Shown here: positions 25,932 through 36,235 of the stretch, one piece after another
Layout: each line of letters starts with the position of its first letter
How positions within the stretch are numbered: the stretch's first letter is position 1
From: Haliotis asinina
Taxonomy: Eukaryota > Mollusca > Gastropoda > Lepetellida > Haliotidae
Assembly (NCBI RefSeq): GCF_037392515.1
Contig: NC_090288.1
Coordinates: 744,001-808,000, forward strand
DNA: 64,000 bases
Reading direction: 5' to 3'
Translations under genes and position numbers: made by a program
Notes under the pieces: model-generated
Seen by the model: only the letters and a program-made list of their open reading frames with translations
Told to the model about the DNA's origin: nothing
Database searches by the model: none

Positions 25932-26097
25932 CAACATATGTCATATTTGGGATTTCACTTTCTTAGTAAAGTACAAATTCTAGTACTTTTGTGGCTGAGT
26001 CCCATCCGGGATTCGAACCCGCACCCTCAGAGTCAGGTACCTAATCGCCAGCACACAAAGTCAGCCGAGTAACCCGCTCAGCCACCGAGACTTCCAC
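25932..26097 (-). mobile_element. tRNA-derived SINE, nearly full copy (minus strand)
   Basis: On the minus strand the element starts GTGGAAGTCTCGGTGGC. It has a pol III A box TGGCTGAGCGGG (plus-strand positions 26073-26084) and a B box GGTTCGAATCC (26009-26019), as in a tRNA with a long variable arm (Leu/Ser type). A non-tRNA body follows, ending CAAATATGACATATGTTG. Copies of the same family lie at 26098-26232 and 31606-31781. It abuts the plus-strand copy head to head. Confidence 0.8.
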
Positions 26098-26232
26098 GGC
26101 TGACTTTGTGTGCTGGCGATTAGGTGCCTGACTCTGAGGGTGCGGGTTCGAATCCCGGATGGGACTCAACCAAAAAAGTGCTAGAATTTGTACTTTACTA
26201 AGAAAGTGAAATCCCAAATATGACATATGTTG
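26098..26232 (+). mobile_element. 5'-truncated copy of the same SINE, opposite orientation
   Basis: It starts inside the tRNA-like head at GGCTGACTTTGTGTGCTGG, keeps the B box GGTTCGAATCC (26145-26155) and runs to GACATATGTTG. It lacks the A box. With the minus copy at 25932-26097 it forms an inverted repeat with arms of about 135 bp and a loop of about 30 bp made of the 5' end of the minus copy. Confidence 0.8.
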
Positions 26233-26666
26233 CATTTGACCACTTTCTAAATGGCATCGTGTAATCATATCAAGTTGTTGTTCTCTACCACTTCTGTTCC
26301 AGGATGAAAAGTATTTGAATGCCGCTGTAGTATTCTGAGAGGTAGTTGTACGCCTTATAACATCTGAGGTCACGTGATGTATCTGGTGAACTTGCGTATT
26401 ACGTCAGAATAAAGCGGGTGATGGAACTACTCGCATGTCGTTGTGTGTGTGTCCCTGTGTAGACATCGATCCCATGAAGATACTACAGCCGCCATGGGGC
26501 GACATTGTCGTTACTAACTGCGGTGTGTAAAAACATACGCTCATGTTCCGAGCGCGTGTACACCATGGTCCCCGAAGCTGTCTGCATTCACTCCGTGTCT
26601 GATACCCACCTATCAGGCCAAACATCTTGTTAAGATGAAAGAACGTCTCAAAGTTAAACTCAACAT
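26233..26666. other. Spacer downstream of the rolling-stone-like gene
   Basis: Unique sequence. CATATCAAGTTGTTG near 26266 resembles TATATCAAGTCGTTG at about 25917, just before the first SINE, which suggests both SINE flanks derive from one duplicated target or a larger element. No gene recognised. Confidence 0.4.
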
Positions 26667-26672
26667 TTTAAT
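26667..26672 (-). promoter_or_regulatory. Candidate polyadenylation signal (ATTAAA)
   Basis: On the minus strand ATTAAA lies about 30 nt beyond the stop codon at 26701. It is the common AATAAA variant, but such a short 3' UTR is unusual, and a later signal could be used instead. Weak evidence. Confidence 0.25.
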
Positions 26673-26700
26673 CAACATATACCACATACCCGAATACATG

Positions 26701-27143
26701 TTACAAATTATTTGTTGTGTGAGTGCTCCCGTATGCGCCACTGGGGGAATATAATTTGGCTGGAGTTGATTCTTTCTCTTCTGCTGGTGATCTGCATCCA
26801 CAAACGTGCACTATGCCTCTACGGGCTAGATGTATGAAGAATATCAGTGTATGAGCAAAGATGACGCCAAACACCACAGCAAGGCCTATAGCTTCTGTCT
26901 GGACGGGGTTCGTCCGCCAGTCTATTGGTGGGTAGATGTAGGGTTTGTCTGTATCGTCAGTAGCACCAGCAGCGATGTAGATGATGTTGAAGGTCCCGTA
27001 TACGACGGTGAAGACTAAAGGTTGCCAGAAGTGGAAGAGACGTACTGGCATAGCCGTAACACAGAGGTTGCAGATGACGTAAATGGAGTTCATGCCGTGA
27101 CCGAGGAAGGGAAGAACTCGGGGTCCTGACAAGCCTTTTGTTG
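26701..27143 (-). CDS. Rolling-stone-like membrane protein, coding exon 4 (C-terminal half)
   Basis: Last coding exon of a 293-residue protein (residues 148-293 plus two bases of codon 147). The acceptor is TATGTTTCAG at 27144-27153, and the frame closes at TAA (26701-26703). It carries HGMNSIYVICN, then MPVRLFHFWQPLVF, IIYIAAGATD and the family signature KPYIYPPIDW (residues 213-222), which resembles the NPYIYP-x-x-DW motif of Rolling stone proteins. Three hydrophobic spans are visible: about 162-180, 183-206 and 231-252. A polar tail with two close cysteines (CGC) follows. Drosophila rolling stone is a multi-pass membrane protein needed for myoblast fusion; the biochemical role of the family is not established. 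The molluscan role is unknown. Confidence 0.88.
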
Positions 27144-27626
27144 CTGAAACATAAACATCGCTGTTATAAGCAGAGAAACTGCTACAGGGTACATGGCGTA
27201 GCGTTATTGGAATGTTTCCTTCTTTTTGTGCTTAATCCAAGCTGCACGTACCTCATTCAATATCGTTGTTCATTTTAATGCTAATTCCTCACACACTTCC
27301 CCCCTTGTGGATAGGATAGGTAGAGGAGTTTACTCTCGCAAAGTAAGACTAAACGGTTTATCCTGGTATCATCTGAACTCGACTATCTAAGTCTTTCCAG
27401 CCAATCCCTGACCACCATCACGCCGCGATCATGCGCAGTAGGCTTTTAATCCAATTTTATTCCACCGAAAAGTTATTTCACGAATAACTCTCTTAACACC
27501 GCATTGGAATATGTTACATCTATCTGAGCTATATGGCGGTGTGCAGGATAAATGTGACACAAGATCTGGTGTGAGAACTAATTTAGATGTGTGTCAGCCC
27601 GTCCAGCTACTGCCACCGTCACTTAC
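27144..27626 (-). other. Intron 3 of the rolling-stone-like gene
   Basis: 483 bp, GTAAGT donor (27621-27626) and TTTCAG acceptor (27144-27149), phase 1 (one base of the codon before it and two after it, giving proline 147). This is the only intron of the gene without an obvious minisatellite or transposable element. Confidence 0.8.
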
Positions 27627-27743
27627 GGTCGAAGGTTCCGAAGCCCCAGTAACCCACGGTGACCATTAGGGACACAGCGTTGTAGATGTTAGACAACACC
27701 CACACCAGCTTCAGGTACCATGGCAACGATTCCTCTTCCTTTT
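27627..27743 (-). CDS. Rolling-stone-like membrane protein, coding exon 3
   Basis: 117 bp between the acceptor TTTCAG (27744-27749) and donor GTAAGT (27621-27626). It encodes residues 109-146 and completes glutamate 108 with two bases. The peptide contains LPWYLKLVWVLSNIYN and MVTVGYWGFGTFD, matching the central membrane segment of the family, where a tryptophan-rich LxW-x-L-x-N stretch precedes a hydrophobic span ending in a YW pair. Phase 1 on both sides. No start codon lies in this frame, so an ATG-based search would miss it. Confidence 0.87.
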
Positions 27744-27797
27744 CTGAAACATTGCAAATACGACACTATATGACTCCAGAGAAACAGGGTTGCCTAA

Positions 27798-30700
27798 TGC
27801 AGAGGTGGACACTCTCCGTACTTCACTGCAGTTGACCAGGTAAAAGAAGCAGACTGTCACTCTCCTTACTGCACTACAGTTGACCTGTTAAAAGAAGCGG
27901 ACAGTCACTCTCCTTACTGCACTACAGTAGAACAGTTAAACGAAGCAGACAGTCACTTTCCTTACTGCACTGCTGTTGACCAGTTAAAAGAAGCAGACAG
28001 TTACTCTCCTTACTGCACTACAGTAGAACAGTTAAAAGAAGCAGACAGTTACTCTCCTTACTGCACTGCAGTTGACCAGTTAGAAGAAGCAGACAGTCAC
28101 TCTCCTTACTGCACTACAGTAGAACAGTTAAAAGAAGCAGACAGTTACTCTCCTTACTGCACTACAGTAGAACAGTTAAAAGAAGCAGACAGTTACTCTC
28201 CTTACTGCACTGCAGTTGACCAGTTAAAAGAAGCAGACAGTCACTCTCCTTACTGCACTGCAGTTGACCAGTTAGAAGAAGCAGACTGTCACTCTCCTTA
28301 CTGCACTGCAGTTGACCAGTTAGAAGAAGCAGACTGTCACTCTCCTTACTGCACTGCAGTTGACCAGTTAGAAGAAGCAGACAGTCACTCTCCTTACTGC
28401 ACTACAGTAGAACAGTTAAAAGAAGCAGACTGTCACTCTCCTTACTGCACTGCAGTTGACCAGTTAGAACAAGCAGACAGTCACTCTCCTTACTGCACTA
28501 CAGTAGAACAGTTAAAAGAAGCAGACAGTTACTCTCCTTACTGCACTGCAGTTGACCAGTTAGAAGAAGCAGACAGTCACTCTCCTTACTGCACTACAGT
28601 AGAACAGTTAAAAGAAGCAGACAGTTACTCTCCTTACTGCACTACAGTAGAACAGTTAAAAGAAGCAGACAGTTACTCTCCTTACTGCACTACAGTAGAA
28701 CAGTTAAACGAAGCGGACAGTAAATATCCTTACTGCACTGCAGTTGACCAGTTAGAAGAAGCAGACAGTCACTCTCCTTACTGCACTACAGTAGAACAGT
28801 TAAAAGAAGCAGACAGTTACTCTCCTTACTGCACTGCAGTTGACCAGTTAGAAGAAGCAGACAGTCACTCTCCTTGCTTCACTACAGTTGACCAGTTAAA
28901 CGAACCAGACAGTCACTTTCCTTACTGCACTACAGTTGACCAGTTAAAAGAAGCAGACAGTCACTCTCCTTACTGCACGACAGTTGACCAGTTAAACGAA
29001 GCAGACTGTCACTCTCCTTACTGCACTGCAGTTGACCAGTTAAACGAAGCAGACTGTCACTCTCCTTACTGCACGACAGTTGACCAGTTAAACGAAGCGG
29101 ACAGTCACTTTCCTTACTGCACTACAGTTGACCAGTTAAACGAACCAGACAGTCACTTTCCTTACTGCACTACAGTTGACCAGTTAAACGAACCAGACAG
29201 TCACTCTACTTACTGCACGACAGTTGACCAGTTAAACGAACCAGACAGTCACTCTACTTACTGCACGACAGTTGACCAGTTAAACGAACCAGACAGTCAC
29301 TTTCCTTACTGCACGACAGTTGACCAGTTAAACGAACCAGACAGTCACTTTCCTTACTGCACGACAGTTGACCAGTTAAACGAACCAGACAGTCACTTTC
29401 CTTACTGCACGACAGTTGACCAGTTAAACGAACCAGACAGTCACTCTCCTTACTGCACTGCAGTTGACCAGTTAGAAGAAGCAGACAGTCACTCTCCTTA
29501 CTGCACGACAGTTGACCAGTTAAACGAAGCAGACAGTCACTCTCCTTACTGCACGACAGTTGACCAGTTAAACGAAGCAGACAGTCACTCTCCTTACTGC
29601 ACTGCAGTTGACCAGTTAGAAGAAGCAGACAGTCACTCTCCTTACTGCACGACAGTTGACCAGTTAAAAGAAGCAGACAGTCACTCTCCTTACTGCACGA
29701 CAGTTGACCAGTTAAACGAAGCGGACAGTCACTCTCCTTACTGCACGACAGTTGACCAGTTAAACGAACCAGACAGTCACTTTCCTTACTGCACGACAGT
29801 TGACCAGTTAAACGAACCAGACAGTCACTCTCCTTACTGCACTGCAGTTGACCAGTTAGAAGAAGCAGACAGTCACTCTCCTTACTGCACGACAGTTGAC
29901 CAGTTAAACGAAGCAGACAGTCACTCTCCTTACTGCACGACAGTTGACCAGTTAAACGAACCAGACAGTCACTCTACTTACTGCACGACAGTTGACCAGT
30001 TAAACGAACCAGACAGTCACTTTCCTTACTGCACGACAGTTGACCAGTTAAACGAATCAGACAGTCACTTTCCTTACTGCACGACAGTTGACCAGTTAAA
30101 CGAACCAGACAGTCACTTTCCTTACTGCACGACAGTTGACCAGTTAAACGAACCAGACAGTCACTCTCCTTACTGCACTGCAGTTGACCAGTTAGAAGAA
30201 GCAGACAGTCACTCTCCTTACTGCACGACAGTTGACCAGTTAAAAGAAGCAGACAGTCACTCTCCTTACTGCACTACAGTTGACCAGTTAAACGAAGCGG
30301 ACAGTCACTCTCCTTACTGCACGACAGTTGACCAGTTAAAAGAAGCGGACAGTCACTCTCCTTACTGCACGACAGTTGACCAGTTAAACGAAGCAGACAG
30401 TCACTCTCCTTACTGCACGACAGTTGACCAGTTAAACGAACCAGACAGTCACTCTCCTTACTGCACGACAGTTGACCAGTTAAACGAAGCAGACAGTCAC
30501 TCTCCTTACTGCACTGCAGTTGACCAGTTAGAAGAAGCAGACAGTCACTCTCCTTACTGCACGACAGTTGACCAGTTAAAAGAAGCAGACAGTCACTCTC
30601 CTTACTGCACGACAGTTGACCAGTTAAACGAAGCAGACAGTCACTCTCCTTACTGCACGACAGTTGACCAGTTAAACGAAGCAGACAGTCACTCTCCTTA

Positions 30701-31238
30701 CTGCACTACAGTTGACCAGTTAAACGAAGCGGACAGTCACTCTCCTTACTGCACGACAGTTGACCAGTTAAAAGAAGCGGACAGTCACTCTCCTTACTGC
30801 ACGACAGTTGACCAGTTAAACGAAGCAGACAGTTACTCTCCTTACTGCACGACAGTTGACCAGTTAAACGAAGCAGACAGTCACTCTCCTTACTGCACTA
30901 CAGTTGACCAGTTAAACGAAGCGGACAGTCACTCTCCTTACTGCACGACAGTTGACCAGTTAAAAGAAGCGGACAGTCACTCTCCTTACTGCACGACAGT
31001 TGACCAGTTAAACGAAGCAGACAGTCACTCTCCTTACTGCACGACAGTTGACCAGTTAAAAGAAGCGGACAGTCACTCTCCTTACTGCACGACAGTTGAC
31101 CAGTTAAACGAAGCAGACAGTCACTCTCCTTACTGCACGACAGTTGACCAGTTAAAAGAAGCAGACAGTCACTCTCCTTACTGCACGACAGTTGACCAGT
31201 TAAAAGAAGCGGACAGTAAATATCCTTGAATGAAACAC
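27798..31238. repeat. 48-bp minisatellite in intron 2, about 71 units
   Basis: Unit CAGTTGACCAGTTAAAAGAA followed by GCAGACAGTCACTCTCCTTA and CTGCACTA. The landmark GTTGAC/GTAGAA runs from 27831 to 31191 at exact 48-bp steps (70 intervals), so there are no indels. Two variant classes are mixed: GTAGAACAG units dominate in the left third, GTTGACCAGTTAAACGAA units in the right two thirds. One plus-strand frame is open for the whole array from after a TAA (27795-27797) to TGA (31227-31229), repeating VDQLNEADSHSPYCTT, but it contains no ATG. It lies antisense within an intron. I read it as noncoding. Confidence 0.96.
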
Positions 31239-31591
31239 TATCACAACGACACTTTCATGTGTAACACGACCAAAAATACTCGGACGTCTATGTCTCGCAC
31301 ACCAACTGTCTTTCAATTAAAGACCATGCGTTCTCCCTGTACCCCGCTGTCTTAGCACAGTGTATCGACACAGATCGTAATACAGTTTACACCTTCTAGT
31401 GTCTCATTCTAGTCTAGAGTCATTGCTAGTCCCAGACTGAAGACATGGAGCCACTTATTTTGTTGTAAGCCCTGGACTGAGTTGGACTTCCAGGACTCTT
31501 CTGAATGACTTTCATGTGCATTAAACATTCCCTCTGAGTTTGTAGTGTAGAATGGTACGAGCATACAAAAATGCTCGTATATCACAAAAAC
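31239..31591. other. Intron 2 spacer
   Basis: Single-copy sequence between the 48-bp array and a SINE. No exon with family similarity was found here on the gene's strand, and the exon 2 to exon 3 phase match leaves no need for one. Confidence 0.5.
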
Positions 31592-31605
31592 ACTATTATA
31601 CAATG

Positions 31606-31781
31606 CAACATATGTCATATTTGGGATTTCACTTCCTCAGTAAAGTACAAATTCTAATACTTTTTTGGTTGAGTCCCATCCGGGATTCGAACCCGCACCC
31701 TCAGAGTCAGGCACCTAATCGCCAGCACACAAAGTGAGCCGCCTAACCCGCTCAGCCACCGCGACTTCCACATATCAGTGA
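31606..31781 (-). mobile_element. Full-length tRNA-derived SINE with target-site duplication
   Basis: Same family as 25932-26097. On the minus strand it has the A box TGGCTGAGCGGG (31747-31758) and B box GGTTCGAATCC (31683-31693) and ends ATGACATATGTTG. It is flanked by a 14-bp direct repeat ACTATTATACAATG at 31592-31605 and 31782-31795, the expected mark of LINE-type reverse transcription and insertion. It sits in intron 2 in the same orientation as the gene. Confidence 0.88.
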
Positions 31782-31904
31782 ACTATTATACAATGTTTTG
31801 GATACACAATACATGTACACCCTGGCCATAATGTAACGGATGTCATGCTTTTGTCAGGATGGATTTCACGTTTTTATGATACCTTGGTTATACGGATTTC
31901 CATC

Positions 31905-32743
31905 ACATACCCTCACACGCGTTCCTACAACCCAACATACCCTCCCACGCGTTCCTACACCTTCACACACTCTCACACGCGTTCCTACAACCCCACAGAC
32001 CCTCACACTCGTTCTTCCAACCTCACATATCCTCACATGCGTTCCTACACCTTCACATACTTTCACACGGGTTCCTACACCCGACATACCCTCACACGCG
32101 TTCCTACACCCGACATACCCTCACATGCGTTCCTACACCTTCACATACCCTCACACGCGTTCCTACACCCGACATACCCTCACACGCGTTCCTACACCAT
32201 CACATACCCTCCCACGCGTTCCTACACCCCACATACCCTCACACGCGTTCCGACACCTTCACATAACCTCACACGCGTTCCTACACCCCACATACCCTCA
32301 CACCAGTTCCTAAACCATCATATATCCTCACACCCGTCCCTACACCATCACATACCCTCAGACGCGTTCTTCCAACCTCACATACCCTCACATGCGTTCC
32401 TACACCTTCACATACTTTCACACGCGATCCTACACCTTCACATACCCTCACATGCGTTCCTACACCCCGCATACCCTCACACCAGTTCCTAAACCATCAT
32501 ATACCCTCACACCCGTCCCTACACCATCACATACACTTACACGCGTTCCTACAGCTTAACATACCCTCACATCCTTTCCTATACCCCACCTACCCTCACA
32601 CCAGTTTCTACACCATCACAAACCTCAACACCCGTTATTACACCATTACATACCCTCACACCCGTCCCTACACAATCACATACCCTCACACTCGTTCCTA
32701 CACCTTCACATACCCTCACACCCGTTCCTACACCCCTAAATAC
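31905..32743. repeat. 29-30-bp minisatellite at the 5' end of intron 2, about 28 units
   Basis: Plus-strand unit CATACCCTCACACGCGTTCC followed by TACACCTTCA (30 bp; some units 29 bp with CACCCGA). On the gene's strand each unit contains GGGTATGTG, a donor-like string. The last unit overlaps the donor of exon 2: ATAC at 32710-32713 and the donor's ATAC at 32740-32743 are exactly 30 bp apart, and 17 of 21 bases downstream match. Frames over the array encode pyrimidine-rich HTRSYT-type repeats and are artefacts. Confidence 0.95.
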
Positions 32744-32975
32744 CTTGCAGCAGCTGCGGATATCCCCACTGGACGAACACTGTCGTAACGAAGTCCACAA
32801 TGCACCCAAATGTGAGAACAATGAATGTCCAGTTGGTGAGAAAAATCAGCCACTTCCATCTGTTGTCTGGCGAGCTGGCGTAGTACTTCTCAAGGAGTCC
32901 ACTCGATATGATTGCACCTATGTTGTACAGCAGCCACACGAACCGCCAGGCCGCGTACAATTTCGGGTATCCACA
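32744..32975 (-). CDS. Rolling-stone-like membrane protein, coding exon 2
   Basis: 232 bp encoding residues 31-107 plus the first base of glutamate 108. The acceptor is TGTATTGCAG directly before TGTGGATACC (32971-32975 and below), and the donor is CAAG|GTATTT at 32744/32743. The peptide begins CGYPKLYAAWRFVWLLYN and has a first hydrophobic span at about 36-58. It then reads RWKWLIFLTNWTFIVL, the family's KWxIYLTNW-type block, leading into a second span at about 72-97. It ends QWGYPQLLQ. Phase 0 in, phase 1 out, matching both neighbours. Both junctions are embedded in minisatellite units. Confidence 0.87.
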
Positions 32976-35365
32976 CTGCAATACAACAGTAGGCATCTAC
33001 AACATGGGATACAACACGGCAAAACAAAAATAGGCATCTACAAATTGGGGTATCCACACTGCAAACCAACAGTAGGAATCTACAACTTGAGGTAACAAAC
33101 TGCAGTACAACAGTAGGCATCTACAACTTCAGGTGACAAACTGCAATACAACAGTAGGCATCTACAACTTCAGGTAACAAACTGCAACACAACAGTAGGC
33201 ATCTACAACATAAGGTACCAGTCGACAAAACAGCAATAGGCATCTACAACTTCATATAGCAAACTACAATGCAACAGTAGGCATTTACAACTTGGGGTAT
33301 CTACACTGCAGCACAAAGTAGGCAACTACAGCTTGGCGTACCACACTGCAACACATCAGTAGGCATCTACAACTTGGGGTATCTACACTGCAATACAACA
33401 ATAGGCATCTACAACTTGGCATACCACCCTGCAATACAACAGTAGGCATCTACAACTTGGCATACCACCCTGCAATACAACAATATGCATATACACCTTG
33501 GCGTACCACACATCAATACAACAGTAGGCATCTACACCTTGGCACACCACCCTGCAATACAACAGTAGGCATCTACAACTTGGTGTACCACCCTGCAATA
33601 CAACAGTAGGCATCTACTACTTGGGGTATCTACACTGCTATACACAAGTAGGCATCTACAACTTGGCATACCACCCTGCAATACAACAATAGGCATCAAC
33701 AACTTGGGGTAACACCCTGCAATACAACAGTAGGCATCTACAACTTGGCATACCACCCTGCAATACATCAGTAGGCATCTACAACTTGGCATACCACCCT
33801 GCAATACAACAATAGGTATCTACAACTTGAGGTACCAAACATCAATACAACAGTAGGCATCTACCACTTGGCATACCACCCTGCAATACAACAATAGGCA
33901 TCTACAACTTGGGGTATCTACACTGCAATACAACAATAGGCATTTACAACTTGGGGTATCTACACTGCAATACAACAATAGGCATCTACACCCTGGCGTA
34001 ACACACTGCAATACAACAGTAGGCATCTACAACTTGGCGTATCACACATGAATACAACAGTAGGCATCTTCAACTTGGCGTACCCCACTACAGTACAACA
34101 ATAGGCATCTACAACTTGGGGTATCTACACTGCAATACAACAATAGGCATCTACAACTTGGTGTAACATACCAAACTGCAATACAACAATAGGCATCTAC
34201 AACTTGGGGTATATACACTGCAATACAACAATAGGCATCTACACCTTGGGGTATCTACACTGCAATACAACAGTAGGCATCTACAACTTGGGGTATCTAC
34301 ACTGCAATATAACAATAGGCATCTACAACTTGGGGTATCTACACTGCAATACAACAATAGGCATCTACAACTTGGGGTATCTACACTGCAATACAACAAT
34401 AGGCAGCTACACCTTGGGGTATATACACTGCAATACAACAATAGGCATCTTCAACTTGGCGTACCCCACTACAGTACAACAATAGGCATCTACAACTTGG
34501 GGTATCTACACTGCAATACAACAATAGGCATCTACAACTTGGTGTAACATACCAAACTGCAATACAACAATAGGCATCTACAACTTGGGGTATATACACT
34601 GCAATACAACAATAGGCATCTACACCTTGGGGTATCTACACTGCAATACAACAGTAGGCATCTACAACTTGGGGTATCTACACTGCAATATAACAATAGG
34701 CATCTACAACTTGGGGTATCTACACTGCAATACAACAATAGGCATCTACAACTTGGGGTATCTACACTGCAATACAACAATAGGCAGCTACACCTTGGGG
34801 TATATACACTGCAATACAACAATAGGCATCTTCAACTTGGCGTACCCCACTACAGTACAACAATAGGCATCTACAACTTGGTGTATCTACACTGCAATAT
34901 AGCAATAGGCAGCTACAACTTGGAGTATCTACACTGCAATAGAACAATAGGCAGCTACAACTTGGAGTATCTACACTGCAATAGAACAATAGGCATCTAC
35001 AACTTGGGGTAACACACTGCAATACAACAATAGGCATCTACACCTTGGCGTAACACACTGCAATACAACAATAGGCATCTACAACTTGGTGTATCTACAC
35101 TGCAATATAGCAATAGGCAGCTACAACTTGGTGTATCTACACTGCAATATAGCAATAGGCAGCTACAACTTGGAGTATCTACACTGCAATAGAACAATAG
35201 GCAGCTACAACTTGGAGTATCTACACTGCAATAGAACAATAGGCAGCTACAACTTGGGATAACACACTGCAATACAACAATAGGCATCTACACCTTGGCG
35301 TAACACACTGCAATACAACAATAGGCATCTACAACTTGGCGTACCACACTGCAGTACAACAGTAG
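32976..35365. repeat. 41-42-bp minisatellite at the 3' end of intron 1, about 57 units
   Basis: Plus-strand unit CAATACAACAATAGGCATCT followed by ACAACTTGGGGTATCTACAC and TG (42 bp), with 41-bp versions reading TACCACCCTG or TAACACACTG. On the gene's strand each unit reads CCTATTGTTGTATTGCAG then TGTAGATACCCCAAGTTGTA, which is the exon 2 acceptor followed by a near copy of the first bases of exon 2 (TGTGGATACCCGAAATTGTA). Successive CTGCA landmarks at 32976, 33018 (altered) and 33059 keep the period up to the real acceptor. In the exon 2 frame the 42-bp units reach TAG after six codons. Confidence 0.95.
34081..34842. repeat. 381-bp tandem duplication inside the 42-bp minisatellite
   Basis: The block starting TACCCCACTACAGTAC at 34081 recurs at 34462, and its start recurs at 34843. 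The two 381-bp copies appear identical: they give identical 96- and 93-residue translations on the two strands. They contain the distinctive GTGTAACATACC unit once each. This is a recent nine-unit block duplication. Confidence 0.9.
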
Positions 35366-35489
35366 CCATCAGAAAAGTCATAAACCTCGTTTCAAACAAG
35401 TATACAATATGACGCTATACCTAGATGTCAACACCCTAACTCTACAACTATCTATTGACCAAACTCCCACAGCAAGTTACGACAAGGCT

Positions 35490-35675
35490 GCACTGGGCAA
35501 TATTCAAGCTACATAGCCATGGTCGGAAAATAATCGAGTCTGGATCAGACAATCCTGTGATTTTCATTGTGTGCAACGATCTATGCATTTCGGATACCAG
35601 CTCATGTTAACCAACACAGAGAGCCTGATCACCTGATCCCATAAGTCTTCTCCTACGACAAATTTGGGTTGCTAA
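35490..35675 (+). mobile_element. Old copy of the dispersed repeat also present at 61911
   Basis: Shares CAATATT, AAATAATCGAGTCTGGA, CAGACAATCC, AGCCTGA and CTGATCCC in order with 61911-62114, at reduced identity, and extends further at its 3' end (CTCCTACGACAAATTTGGG). From memory this repeat family is common in abalone sequence. Confidence 0.65.
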
Positions 35676-35822
35676 AGACAATTCTCCACAGGTGTATTCA
35701 GCTTTGCATAAAGATGGATGATATAAGAATGGACCTAATTATAAAAGGCAAAACAGTAACACTGAAGCAGTTAAGAAGGCAGCAGTGGCGATATGTCCAT
35801 TATGCATGTTGGCATCACCTGG

Positions 35823-35940
35823 GCCCTTATTCTCGAAACGTTCGTAGTCCTAAGAATTCTTAACTGTGATCGTAGCCGGTGTGTTAAGAATGGGCTTAAG
35901 AACTTCGAAGGGCTACGAACGTTTCGAGAATGGCTAGCCT
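35823..35940. mobile_element. MITE-like foldback element with 18-bp perfect inverted ends
   Basis: TTCTCGAAACGTTCGTAG at 35830-35847 is exactly complementary to CTACGAACGTTTCGAGAA at 35913-35930. The interior also pairs partly (CTAAGAATTCTTA against TTAAGAATGGGCTTAAG). No coding capacity. It lies in intron 1. Its superfamily is not determined. Confidence 0.75.
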
Positions 35941-36235
35941 GATCGGGAAACAGTGATATCTCAGATGACCCAATCTTCACTTGACAGCGCAATAAGTGAC
36001 CTCACAGCTCCCTGTTTAACGCCACAAGATTAATTATCTGTTTATACTCTTCCTTACATCTTCGCATGGAGTGTTGGTACGAGGCGTCAGACTACGACAG
36101 ATGGAATCTGCTATACGCGAGACTGATTTTCTGTTTGCGTTGGTGATTTATATTTTGTGACTGCAATAAGATGGTTTCGTTACACAGGAGCATTCTAAAG
36201 CTGTGACGGTAATATTCTTTGTGTGCGGCTAAATA
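35941..36235. other. Intron 1 spacer
   Basis: Unique sequence between the foldback element and a CA tract. No exon or repeat signal recognised. Confidence 0.4.

Noticed and set aside
25932..26232. Functional tRNA genes
   Set aside because: A and B boxes are present, but the sequences do not close into a cloverleaf with a matching acceptor stem, and they carry SINE bodies, target duplication and family copies.
31840..32492. Plus-strand frames of 157 and 215 codons
   Set aside because: They lie wholly over the 30-bp minisatellite in an intron; the HTRSYT-like repeats reflect the unit.
34151..35287. Cysteine-rich minus-strand frames (CRCLLLYCSVDTPS type)
   Set aside because: Tempting as cysteine-rich peptides, but they are the 42-bp intronic minisatellite in a frame different from exon 2.
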